Shown in pieces: positions 53,757 through 64,000 of a stretch of DNA of 64,000 nucleotides; positions within the stretch are counted from its first letter, which is position 1; the number at the start of each line of letters is the position of its first letter. The position numbers were made by a program, and so were the translations under genes. The notes below the pieces were generated by a model, which was not told where the DNA came from, ran no database searches, and saw only the letters and a list, made by a program, of their open reading frames with translations. Origin of the DNA: Furcasterigmium furcatum (lineage: Eukaryota; Ascomycota; Sordariomycetes; Glomerellales; Plectosphaerellaceae); NCBI GenBank assembly GCA_001599815.1, contig BCIA01000005.1, positions 1,715,088-1,779,087 on the forward strand. Reading direction: 5' to 3'.

Positions 53757-54877
53757 ATGGCACCATCTCAAGTCGCACTCGTCATCGGCGGCTCCAGGGG
53801 CATCGGCCGCCAGATCGCCATCGATCTTGCAAGAGACGGGTATGCCGGTATGTGCAGCTTCCACAAGCACCCAACCTCAGGACTGCCATATTATCAGGAC
53901 CATAAACTGACCACACGTCCCAGTCGTCATCTCCGCCAAATCCACAAGTGACGCCTCCCAATGCCATCCCTTCCCCCCGGATCCCAACTCCCCACAGTCC
54001 ACCATCAGCACTGTCGAGCGCGAGATCAGGGAAGCAGGCCACGAGGCCACCGCCATCCCTGTCGACGTTCGAGATGCAGACAGCATCCAGCGGCTCGTCG
54101 ACCAGACCATCCAGGCAGGCAACCCACAGACATCCCGGCCCGGCTCCGCTGACAACTTCTCCAGAAATACCACCGCCTCGACGCCCTCGTCTACAACTCC
54201 GGCGCCATCTGGTGGGCTTCCGTCGCGGACACGCCCCTGAAACGCTTCCGCCTCATGCAGCAGGTCAACCCCGAGGGCCTGTACGCCGCCGTCCAGGCGA
54301 CCCTGCCGCACCTGACCGCCTCGGGCAACGGCCGTGTCGTGGTCGTCAGCCCGCCCATTTACAGCCGCTTCTTCCGCGGGAAGACCGCCTATGCAATGGG
54401 CAAGGTCGGCATGAGCGTTCTCACGAAGGGGCTAGCGATGGACTGGAAGCGGCAAGGGCTGGACGGCATGGCGATCACGAGCCTGTGGCCCGCTGCGGTG
54501 CGTTTCTCTCTCTAATCTCTTACTCCCTGTCTTCCTGGAACCTTTGCTGACGAAGTGCCCAGGCCATCGAATCCGGCGCCACGCAGAAAATGACGGCCGC
54601 CAACCCAGACGAGCTGAGGGACCTCCGAAAAGCGACAATCTTCTCGGACGCCGTGCTCGCTATTCTCCACGCTCCGCCGGCCGTGGTGAGCGGGGAGCTG
54701 CTTCTTGACGAGGACTTCTTGCGGGATCATGCCGGTGTCACAGACTTCTCGAAGTATTCTCTCGTCCCTGGGTCGAGCCCGAGGAGGATCATGCCGGCCG
54801 AGCTGCCCAGCCTCCGCGTGGCAGAGCAGGATGACGAGGGGAAGAGGATGGATAGTGCGGCGAAACCGAAGTTGTAA
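53757..54877 (+). CDS. Short-chain dehydrogenase/reductase, HSDL2-like
   Basis: Four exons (53757-53847, 53924-54114, 54165-54497, 54563-54877) give 309 aa. The NAD(P)-binding Gly motif is VIGGSRGIGRQIA (about 10-20). The N-A/S-G-A strand is ALVYNSGA, the catalytic Ser lies in GRVVVVSPPI, and the catalytic pair is Y170 and K174 in TAYAMGKVG. The PxxIxT region is replaced by MAITSLWPAA. The C-terminal part (MTAANPDELRDLRKATIFSD) resembles HSDL2-type SDRs, which are peroxisomal or mitochondrial; the substrate is unknown. Intron 2 has a GC donor (CAG|GCAGGC) with a GCTGAC branch site; reading through it shifts the frame and destroys the Rossmann fold, so the splice is needed. Confidence 0.85.
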
Positions 54878-55091
54878 AGGCGGCCGGCTGGCCGTCTCGA
54901 TAATATGAGAGAGCTTGAATAGACAGGAGAGATTGTCGCCTGTTGATACTACTACATGTGGCATGCCACTGATCAGACACTTCGGTTCTGACCCTTTAAG
55001 CGCAGACTCAATGACATATTTCCAACTTGGAATTGTGGTATCTCCTATGATGCATGCTTTCATTATTCTTGTCTTCTTCTGCCTTACACGC

Positions 55092-56882
55092 TCACCCCGC
55101 CAGCAGCGCATCGTCGGTCTTCAGCACCCTCGCCTGAACCTCATCGCCCACCTCCTTTTCCGACTTGGCCTGCGGCGTCTCGGCCTTGCTCTTGGCCGCC
55201 TCCTCCTCCGAAATCTTCTGCATGTTCTTCTTGCTCAATGAAATGGCGCCCTTGGCCATGGCCTCCTTGGGCAGCGGCCTCACAATCGGCTGCGCCACCC
55301 ACCACGGTCTCCGGCACTTGCGCACCGCGGCCTCGGAGCTCTCCTCGTCGAGGACGTCCTCCTCTTCCTCTGCCTTAGCCCCGTTCTCCTTCGCCTCTGC
55401 GACCTCAACAGGCGCAGCAGCGCTGCCTTCCTTCACCTCCTCCCCGTTCTCCTGCGCCGGCCGCTTCGCCAGCGCCGGCACAGCCTCCTCGTCAAACATC
55501 TTCCCATCCGTCCGCTCATACTCCAGCAGCCCCTGTGCGACCTTCCTCTCCACAAGCGCCAGCACCTCCTCATACGCCTCCATGTCCCCGTTGGAGCTCC
55601 GCGCAAGCAGGTCCCGCACGTCCGTGTGCCTCGACACAAAGTGCCGCAGCAGGTGGAACATGTGCGGCTGCATGCCCCCGTAGTTCGGCCCCGGCGGCTT
55701 CTTCTCCTTCTTGTCCTTCTTCCCCTGCTTCTTCAGCTTCTTCCGCGGGGGGCCCTCCTCCTCCTCCTCCCCTGCCGCGAGCCACCCCTCGTCGTCCCCG
55801 GGCACGAACAGCGGCCTCCGCGCCGGCGGCTCCCGCCCCGCGGCGTACCGGTGCAGGATGTCCATGTACCGCCTCATGACCGCGTCGACGCGCCACCCGC
55901 CCCGCCCGTCCCGCCCGCGCCAGTACTCCCTCCCCTCGGCCCCGGGCGCCGGCGGCTCCGCGAACATGCCCGGGTCGCTGAGGTTCCCCTCGGCGCTCAT
56001 GACGCCGTCGGCCCCCGTGGCGGCGATGCACCGCTCCAGGTCCCCGCGCTGCAGCACGTTCCCGTTGGCGAACATGACCGTCTCCGCTGGCAGCCGCTCC
56101 CGCAGCCACCGAATCGTCGCCCAGTCCGCGACGCCCGTCATGTGGCCCTTCTGCTCCCGCCGCCGCCCGTGGACGGTGAGGATGCTCGCGCCGGCGCGGA
56201 GGACGTTCCGCGCGTACGCGAGCGTCGCCTCGCGCGTGTCGAGGATGCGGATCTTCGCCGTCACGGGCACGTCCAGGTTGCGGTGCAGCTTGTTGATGAG
56301 CCGGAAGATCAGGTCCTGGTCCTCCTGGAGGAAGGCGCCGTAGTGGCCCTTGCGCGCGATGCCCTGGGGGCAGCCGAGGTTGAGGTCGACGGCGTCGCAG
56401 TGCGGCGCCGCGCGGCGGGCCGCCTCGAGGAGCTCGTCGGGGTCGTTGGCGCAGAACTGCACGAAGAGGGGGCGGTCGATGGAGGGGTTGCCGTCGAGGT
56501 AGGGCGCGGGGAGAGCGTCGGCGGCGCCTGGCTTTGTGGGCTGGAAGTTGTTGTTGCGGTAGTTCCCGTTCTCGCCGTAGAGCTTCGCGTGCATCATCGG
56601 GCTGTAGGCGAGGACGGAGGGGTTTTCTTCGGGGGAGAGGAACGAGCGGGTGAGCATGCGCCAGGCCTGGTTGCCGCCACTTTAGCGAGTTTTATGGAGG
56701 AGGAGGAAGGGAGGACGCACGAATTCGGACTGGTTCACCATCGGTGCGACGATGTACTTTGGGGACCCGATGCTTTCGTAGAACGCCCGGCCGTGGAGCC
56801 TGGCCTTCCCGGGGCCGGGATCGATGGGCTCCGGGGTTGCAGGGGCTCCATTATTCGTCGTGCCGTCGTCGGTAGAAGCCAT
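55092..56882 (-). CDS. DUS1: tRNA-dihydrouridine synthase DUS1
   Basis: Two exons (56882-56721 and 56666-55092) give 578 aa. FMN-dependent reduction of uridine in the tRNA D loop (positions 16/17 for Dus1). The TIM-barrel entry is GSPKYIVAPMVNQSEFAWR. The catalytic Cys is in DAVDLNLGCPQGIARKGHYG (about residue 153), followed by PVTAKIRI, ILTVHGRRREQKG, MFANGNVLQRGDLERCI and GVMSAEG, all in family order. The last 250 residues add a basic Lys stretch and an acidic, Ala/Glu-rich tail longer than in yeast Dus1, probably disordered. Translation starts at 56882; a frame open further upstream has no ATG before it. Confidence 0.92.
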
Positions 56883-58230
56883 CTTAAACGCTGGTGTAGA
56901 AGAGAAAAGTCGGGCCAGCCGCAGCCCCGCGAGGGCTTGGGGAGGAGTGAGGAGCCGGAGGAGAAGCGCCAGAATGCCGTGCGCAGAGACGGACCGTCTC
57001 CAGAGCAGTCGAGATCTGTTAGCCGAGGCCAAGGAAGGTCGTCGGCTCTCGAAATGCGAGCGCCGCTGTTGTTATGCCGTGGGCTTTAAAGATAGTGGTA
57101 GATGTGTAAGTACTGAAGTGATCAATGACTTGGACGCCCTAATATTTTTTTCAGCGACCCCTCAGCCTAATCCCGGTGGACCCTCAGCCTTGCGTCCCGA
57201 GCCAGGCATCATTGGCCCGATCTCCATCCCGGAGCCAGGGTCATCGGGGCAGGGGCTCCAATTAGCCTGCCAACGTCACCGCCTGCATCGCCCTCAATAC
57301 GGAGCCCCCTATTCTCGATGAAGCTCTAGCGGCATGCATCTGCCCTGGCAGCGCATCTGCACACGCAAGCCCCCCAAGCCTCCCTGAGGTCAAGCACTGA
57401 GCATCCCCGGAGACAAGAGCACTAGGGGCAGCCCCTATGTCCGCATGAACCGCCGTTTCGTTCGTGCGGGCTGGCTATCGGCTGCCCCTGGCGGGCATGT
57501 GAAGTCCCCCTGGACTCGCATCACCACTCAGCGAATAATGGCTCGTCTTGGGAATGCACCTGGCATGAGAGAACCAGACGCTCTTCTTGTCTTCCAGTTA
57601 CTAGACGCACGAAAAACGCAACATTGAAACAAAACTCAGAGGAACACCCCCTTCCCTTCACGCTGTCCCTCTCTCTATCCACGGCCTCGGAGCTCCAGTC
57701 GAGCCCGAGTGGGGGAGTCCTCGCCGCCCCCTCTGCCTATCCCTCCCTCTTCCATCCGTCCACGCTTATCGCGCGAAGTGCGCTGCATGCAATCGCTGCT
57801 TGTGCTTGTGCCGCTGCTGCTGCTGCTGCAAGAAATCGCAATCCGTCACCGCTCGCGCCCCCGCCCGCACCTCATTGGTCTCTCGCGCATCTTCTAATGC
57901 ATCCTTCTCTTGATGCCATCGGTCTCGTCTTGAGGATTATTGGCTGAACAGACGTCGGTCGGATCCAGAAGTCACCCGGGAGGGAGACCATGCAGTGTTT
58001 GTGAGAGTGTGCCTCGGTCAATGCGAATTGGTCGGGCCAGTCAAGGAGAGCGAAAAATGAAACAAAAAAGAAAGAAAAAAAGTGTGAAACGCCGTGACAC
58101 CTTACGATGCTGTCCTTTGAACGCCTTCGTCGAGTGGTAAATGTGGTTTGAATACATGATGCGGCAAGGGGCCCTCATCAAGAAGCGAAAAGCTTGCAGA
58201 TTCCGAGTGATGGAACCGTAGTCGTCGTCG
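56883..58230. other. Intergenic region between DUS1 and the BNI4-like gene
   Basis: It holds the DUS1 promoter and the BNI4-like 3' end. A plus-strand pyrimidine-rich block is at 57640-57760 and an A-rich run at 58060-58085. No supportable gene or RNA is visible. Confidence 0.45.
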
Positions 58231-60842
58231 TTAGAAGAAGTGGGTGTAAATCTTGGAGTTCTCGTGCACTTCCATCTCCTGGCCGTGTGTTAGCACGTGT
58301 CCATGTGTATGAACGATTCAATCTAGGGAACATACCATCTTGAAACTGTTCAGCTCTTCCTTGATCTGCTGGGCGAGCATTGGCGTCAGGCGGTTGCAGG
58401 TCGCAATGTCGCCCCGGCGATCGTACTCCCCGCTGGGCCAGGTGTCGTGGAACACGATCCTCGGCGAGAAGGTTGCGTTCCGCTTGGAACCGCCCTGGGG
58501 TGTTGTCGGGGCGCTCTTGGTGTCCTGTCGGAGCCTCAGGGCTGACACGAAGTAGTCCTCGCTGCCGATGGCGACCGAGCCAGTGCGCTTGTGCGCATAG
58601 GTTTCCTCGTTCGGCGTGCTGGGCGCGCTCGAGAGGGGCGAGTCCGACACCTGGGGAATGGCGGGCAGCGTGAAGGCACCCTTGTCCTGGGACGGGCTCG
58701 ACCGTCCCGAGTGATGCTTGAGGATGCCCTTCCTGACGGCTGCCAGGATCTCGGCACGCTCCTTGTCCCCGCCCACAATACTCTTGCGAGCGGCCGAGTT
58801 GTCAGTACCGGAGCTGCCCAGGCGCTCGGTCGATGAGACCATGGTCGAGGTGTTCGAGTGGTCCAGATCCATCGAGTTCCTCTCGAGGTGAGGGAAGCCT
58901 GTCGTGCCGCCGTTCTGTGTGGGGTCAGGGTTGACGTTGACACGCTCAGCCTCCACCGTAATCATGGAGACAGAAGCTTGGCTCGCCTCAGGAGCGAGGG
59001 GGGCATCGGCGGGAGCGACGCCAATAACCGACTTGGGTCTGAACAGGCCGACCAGAGACCGGGTGCTCTTCTTCATTCCGCGGCCCATCTTGCGGATCAT
59101 GATCGAGGCAGAGGACGCCGTCGACGACACAGAGATGTTATCTGTCGATCCCGTGAAAATCCTGCCGCCGTAGATGCTGTTGCCAAGGCCAGCGGCCTCC
59201 TGCTTCTTCGCAATGGCCTCCTGTTCGGCATCGTAGAGCTCATCGGCACTGGGCTCCTTGTGCAACCTCGAAGGAGCATTGCTATTGTTGTTGTTGGCGG
59301 CGCCCGCGGCTGTGGCTGCGGTGGTAGGGGCCTCGGGTTCGGTCGTCTTCTCGGCAGCCTTGTTGAAGTCGGCGGCGCTGCCGAAGGAGAAAGCACGGCG
59401 CAGGCGAGACGTCTTGCTCTTCGACTTTGTGCTCTTCTGGCTGATGGCCGCCAGCTGCTGCGCGGCCGGGCTGCTCAGGTTGCCGCTCGAAGCCGAGGGC
59501 GGCCGTTGCTGCTGCTGCTGTTGTGGTTGCGGGGCATCGCCAGAAGAGGCAGGTGGATTCTGAGCAGCCGAATCGGCGGCCATAGTCACCGGTCGCGAGA
59601 GAGGCGAGGGATTGAGGGTTCTCTTTGCCGCATCTGACGACGAGCTGCGAGCAGGAATGTTGACGAGTTTGGGATAATCCTGCTTTCCAGCGCCGTCATC
59701 AGGAGTGATGGAGGAAACAGTGGAAGAGGGGGCAGCGCCTGTGGGGGTGGACACATTGCGGTTGGCCGACTGTGGAAACATCCTTGTTAGCAGGCTGATC
59801 GGGACTTCGAGCCGGAGCCAATAAATTCCGTGCTTTGGGGGGGCCGTGGACAGGGGTCTTGGTAAAGTCCGCCACCCAGGGGAAATTCAAGGAGTGAGCC
59901 TCTGCTTACCGATGAGGGTCGAGATGAGGGCCGGGACGGGGGTCGAGAATGACTGCTCATGCTCGATGCAGCACTATCCGAGCTGCCTGTCCGGATGTGC
60001 ACATTAGGATCGCTGGGCGGCACCAGGCGCAGCGTCTTCTGATCCTTGTCGCCCGTGTTCTTAGGCGTCGGGGTGCGCGACTGGCGGGTGAAGTCTTGTG
60101 TCGAGGTGACGGCATCAGATGTGTCGAGATTGGCCATGCTGCGGCGGCGGAGTCGCTGGGCCTCCTCCGACTGATGATGAAGATGAGGGCGATTCAGCTG
60201 CATATCATCGACGGCACTATAATGGCTAGTTGGTCGATTCTGAACCACAGGCCCGCGGCTGCCGACGACTGCTGTGCCGACAGCCGGGCGAGGCTGGTTG
60301 CCCGAAGGCCTGCGATACCGATCGGGCATTGGCTTCGAAGCCGCAGCCTGGGCAAATGTCATCTGCATGGGCGCGCTCGTCAGGTAGGCGGATTGTGGGC
60401 GAGGGGCGATAGGCATGTTTCGGGGCTGAGGAATAGACAAGTCGTCCCTCGAGCCGCCCTGGCTGATACCCATGGAGCCATTGTACGAGGCCACTCCGGC
60501 GTACGTTTGGGCAACGTTCCTCATCCTCGGGTCGAGTGTGTGGCCGACGATTGGTGCCGTGGGCACGGCAGGCGAGGAAGTGGTGCGATGGGCACCGTAC
60601 GGCTGGTACGGCATGTTCGTGTGCAGGTTGGGAGTGCTCGTGAACGCGTAGGGCTGGATTGGTTGAACAGCGCCCCGGTACACAGGTCCAGCCATGCCGC
60701 CGGAGAAGTTGCGCTGGGCCTGGTGGCTCGCCATATACGGCTGGCCGCCTTGTGCTTGCGCCGGCATCATGGTAGAGGAGGGTCTGCTCTGAAGAGCAGT
60801 TACGGTGGTCTGTTGGGGATATGTTTGTACCAAGGCAGCCAT
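58231..60842 (-). CDS. BNI4: BNI4-like PP1/septin scaffold protein
   Basis: Three exons (60842-59910, 59769-58336, 58278-58231) give 804 aa. Most of the protein is disordered and rich in Ser, Pro, Gln and Ala, including a Q7 run. The conserved part is the C-terminus: an RIVFHDTW stretch of the RVxF type that docks the PP1 phosphatase Glc7, then YDRRGDIATCNRLTPMLAQQ and, after the last intron, EMEVHENSKIYTHFF. That ending is the signature of fungal Bni4, which tethers chitin synthase III and PP1 to the septin ring at the bud neck or septum (family knowledge). The last exon has only 15 codons before the stop but carries the most conserved residues, so it is easily missed in gene models. Intron 1 is 140 nt. 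Confidence 0.85.
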
Positions 60843-63800
60843 ATTTCGCGGTGACTCGATATGGGCTGACGTGTGATTATTTCCGCGGGCCGCTTTAGAG
60901 TGAGAGGCCGGGGTTAATTCGAATCAACAAGTCAGCACAAGAAGCCAACGGCTGGTTCGAGGAGGAGTGAGAGAAGTTGTCGCTGACAGAAGGGAGAATC
61001 TGCATGAAGGGCCTGATTAGCAACTATCACATGGGACGATTCGAGACGGGGCCTGCTGCAGAGATGCCAACCAAAGCTGTGTGGCTCGCCCTGGGCATGC
61101 CGGGTTCGGATGGCTCACCTGTCGTCGTGGATGCGTGCAAAGGTTCGCGTAGCGGCGTGTCAATGTATAGCCAGGAAAGAATCAACGAGTGATTTGCGGA
61201 ATCGAAGGGTCGCCTGCGGCCAGGATGTGGGTGAAGAGGGGGGAAAGGGGAAAACGAGCGGCTATTGATCAAGAGGCAGAAACGAAGTCCACTGTCACCG
61301 TGGGCCTTGTTGCTTCCTCTGACACGGAATTCGCTTCGTCAACGGTAGAGGATGCTGAGTATCGCGGAGAGCGGACACCCGAGGGTCGAGGACTAGTAGT
61401 CAATGGATGACATGAGGTGAGGTCCTGGTGATGCTCCGTCTGGTCCGGGGATGGGAGGCGTCGGGAGGATGATGGAGATCCGCAAGTCTACGTCGTCACG
61501 GAGGAAAGGAGACGTCAAAAGGACAGCGGATGAGAACGCGTGGAGGAAAATGCCGTAAGAACGCAAAAGCCGATGAGGGGGGAAAGGAGAGAAAACCGAT
61601 GCCGAACGACGCAACAAAAAAAGACGAATGTAGATGCAACGACTCCCAAGGCAGCTTCTTTTCTTTCTGGTGTTTTTGTTTTTCTTCCTGGTGTTGCTGT
61701 TGGAAAATGCTGGCGAGGAACCGTCGAGCCGGAAAACGGGAGGACGCTTCGCTCGGATGATGGAGGTTCGGGGAGGGTCGTTGGCGGCCAAGATCAGGGG
61801 TCTTGGACTGGCCTGGATTTCGTGTCCGCTTCGGGGGAGGAAACGATCGGAGGAGGCCCGGTGGCGACGAGGGCTTTGGGGGGCAGGGGAAGGGGGGGAA
61901 AGAACCAAAGAAGACGACGACGAGAGGGAAGGAGAACCGGAGGAGGGAGAAATGGGTTGATGCCGCCGATGATGGAAGGACGTGGTGAAAGAGAGAATGG
62001 GACTGGAGGAGGAGGGAAAAGGAGACCGGACACCTCAGTCTCAATCCAGAAAGAGAGTGGGCAGGTCCCGTCCGAAGCTTCACCTCGCAGCGAGCCACTC
62101 ACAGCGGACGCCTTGCCCCTAGGGGATCGTATTTGCCCAGGGCGAATCTGCAACTACAGGGACGCTACTGTGCTTCGAGCAAGTACGGGGGGGATCGGGC
62201 CCACCGTTAGTGGCACTGTGTGTGCGCTCAGTGGCCCGTCCCTGGCGCCATGTGTGAGACACACAGCGGACGGTGTGAGGGCCTCAGGGGATCCGTCAGC
62301 AGGTCGCGTCTCCCATCCAGGTTCCCTCGGGCGGAGATTTTGTTAGCACGACTCCCGGCCTGGAGCAGTCACCACTAACGACAGCGACCAGCTCTGAGAG
62401 AGTTCATAGCATTCATGTTAAGCCTCCACATCTCCCATCGCGTATCCACCGGCCCATTGACAGACAAGATTGGGTACAAGAAGGACGAGAATCCTCCCCT
62501 TTTGTCAAGTCGTGTTTTCACACGGTTGTTTCTTTTGTTGCATCTCATCGTCCTCGAAGGTTTGATGAAACAGGCAGACAACACATTAATGTCCACGGGC
62601 GACGGTCATCATCTGCCATTCCAGAACCCCCCGGCGAAGATTACGCGCGTGCCCTGCCCCTGAGTCCTCCCAGGTAATCACCGTGCCTGCTGATCCGTCG
62701 CCGGGAGACAGACCTGATCTGATGCGACCTGCTGTCGTACTCTCATCTCAGCGCACATCGCTCTGCTGCCCCCCTGCCGGCCCTTCCCTCGCCTGTTTCC
62801 CCAGACTCATCTGCCATGGTGTTGTTGTTGTTGCGGATTGACCAGATGTTCATCTCGGCACAGGGCGCGGCACGGGGATGTCTGTCCAGCAGCCAAGACA
62901 CGGCGTCGAGATTACGGGCTGCGCTCTGCATACAGCGCACATACACATCCATATCCAGTTCGTACGTACGAATGTACAAGTGCGTCCACGTTCGCACTGC
63001 TTCGAAACTCCGCTCGCCGTCGCCGGTGTCCCGGGCCATCAGATGATGAAATCAGGGTCCCCCATCTGGCTAGTGGGAGAGCTCTGCTCCTTATCTGGCT
63101 CTCTTTTTGGCTATAGCATCACTCTGGCGTCGTCCCTAGTGTCCGTCTGTGCCCAGCCCACCTCCTCGGATAATAAAACCTCACGAACCATCTGGTGCGA
63201 GTCGACTCACCCTCTCCTCCTCTTGTCTGGCCTTGCACACAGTTCCGGTCCTCCACCGCCCATGCCGGCCATGTTGCGGCACCAAGACCAGGATGTCCAG
63301 GAGCAAGCATGCCGACCACAGCAGCGTGCGAGACAGGCCGCGCAGAGCCCCGATTGGCCCTTGGCTCACTCCAGATGGCATTGATCTGAACCCGCGCTAG
63401 CATGGGCCCGACGAGATGGGGGAAATGGGGTCCAGGGTTGGCCAAGAGGCTCCGTGGTTCGAGGGACAAGCAAGACAAGGGGCAGGCATCACGGCTTCAT
63501 CAATCGCGAACAGTCCGTCATCTTGCTCCCCAACCCGGCGCCCTGCTCTCATCATGCAAATCCCTTTGAGGGCGGCGATCCAGGGGCCAGACCAGACCTC
63601 CAGTGCGTGCTCTTCAGCCTGTTCATCCTGCTGCCTGTACCATCCCGTGTCTCCGCCGTGGCTGTCTCGATTAGCGAGTACCGGTCGGCCAATGCTCTGA
63701 GAAACTTGGGATGGATGCGTCCCAGAAACACGATCGCAGTGACCAGCAGCAGATCCAGCGCCAACGCCTTCCCCCATCCGTGTCCACATCCACCACGACG

Positions 63801-64000
63801 CCGCCTCGCTCGGGCGGAACTAAGCAACGAGCTCCTCCGAGCGAAACCACCGCTACGGACCGTTGGAGGTGGTCCTTTCGACGTTGATGGTGTCGAGCTC
63901 CCACCCTTCTCTCGTCACAAGGAGGTTTGTTTCCTCGCTCGCCTCCAAATAGAGATGAGAGTCTTTCTTTTGCGGTCAGGACATGCTGTGTTTTGTTTCC
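60843..64000. other. Upstream region of the BNI4-like gene, to right edge
   Basis: These 3.2 kb have no frame I can support as a gene. From about 61190 to 62030 the plus strand is purine-rich, so CT-rich in the BNI4 sense, as expected of promoter or leader DNA. The open frame 61540-62346 on plus follows from that bias (Gly/Arg/Glu only). The remaining 1.6 kb are mixed. Another gene may start beyond the window. Confidence 0.5.

Noticed and set aside
55626..57089. 487-codon open frame on plus
   Set aside because: Antisense to DUS1, which has full family motifs; no domain in the antisense product.
61540..62346. 268-codon frame on plus
   Set aside because: Purine-rich strand bias upstream of the BNI4-like gene gives Gly/Arg/Glu runs; no recognisable protein.

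Overview
This is nuclear DNA of a filamentous ascomycete, most likely a Sordariomycete. The evidence is the gene set (a STE12 with both a homeodomain-like region and two C2H2 fingers, BUD4, BNI4, HET and HeLo-like proteins), short 50-80 nt introns with GTAAGT/GTATGT donors, CTAAC/CTGAC branch sites and YAG acceptors, and GC-rich coding. I see no mobile element, CRISPR array or origin. The species cannot be named from the window alone. Exon boundaries are my own splice reading and rest on frame, splice consensus and family continuity.

Layout. 0-2.1 kb: a divergent ribosome-biogenesis pair, DBP9 (cut by the left edge) and a FAF1-like gene. 2.8-5.3 kb: STE12, the transcription factor below the mating and pathogenicity MAP kinase. 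5.3-13.5 kb: 8.2 kb with no supportable gene. 13.6-19.3 kb: a four-gene accessory cluster. It has a HeLo-like/LIM protein, two HET-S-sized proteins (helical N-terminus plus a C-terminal pair of HET-s-related amyloid-type motifs), and a small protein joining one such motif to a retropepsin-like fold without its catalytic Asp. 19.8-21.2 kb: an unrecognised conserved-looking protein. 22.3-30 kb: coronin and the anillin-like septation protein BUD4. 31-33 kb: HIS6 and an intron-containing tRNA-Val(CAC). 33.4-35 kb: an unresolved C2H2 finger gene. 35.3-38.7 kb: an intron-dense LaeA-type methyltransferase and a PhyH-family dioxygenase. 39.7-46.8 kb: WDR70-like WD40 protein and the STH1/SNF2 chromatin-remodelling ATPase. 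48-50.7 kb: a HET-domain protein. 51.3-56.9 kb: SWC5, a kappa-class GST, an SDR and DUS1. 58.2-60.8 kb: BNI4-like septin/PP1 scaffold. 60.8-64 kb: upstream DNA without a supportable gene.

How they fit together. Most genes are housekeeping (ribosome and tRNA maturation, chromatin, histidine synthesis, actin and septum). The exception is the 13.6-19.3 kb cluster, which looks like a non-self recognition or regulated cell-death locus. In known HET-S/NWD2-type pathways a receptor carries one amyloid motif that templates the paired motif of a HeLo executioner. Here two executioner-like genes sit beside a single-motif protein, divergently transcribed from one of them, but the expected NLR is absent and a pseudo-protease fold takes its place. 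That is the strongest candidate for an undescribed system in the window.
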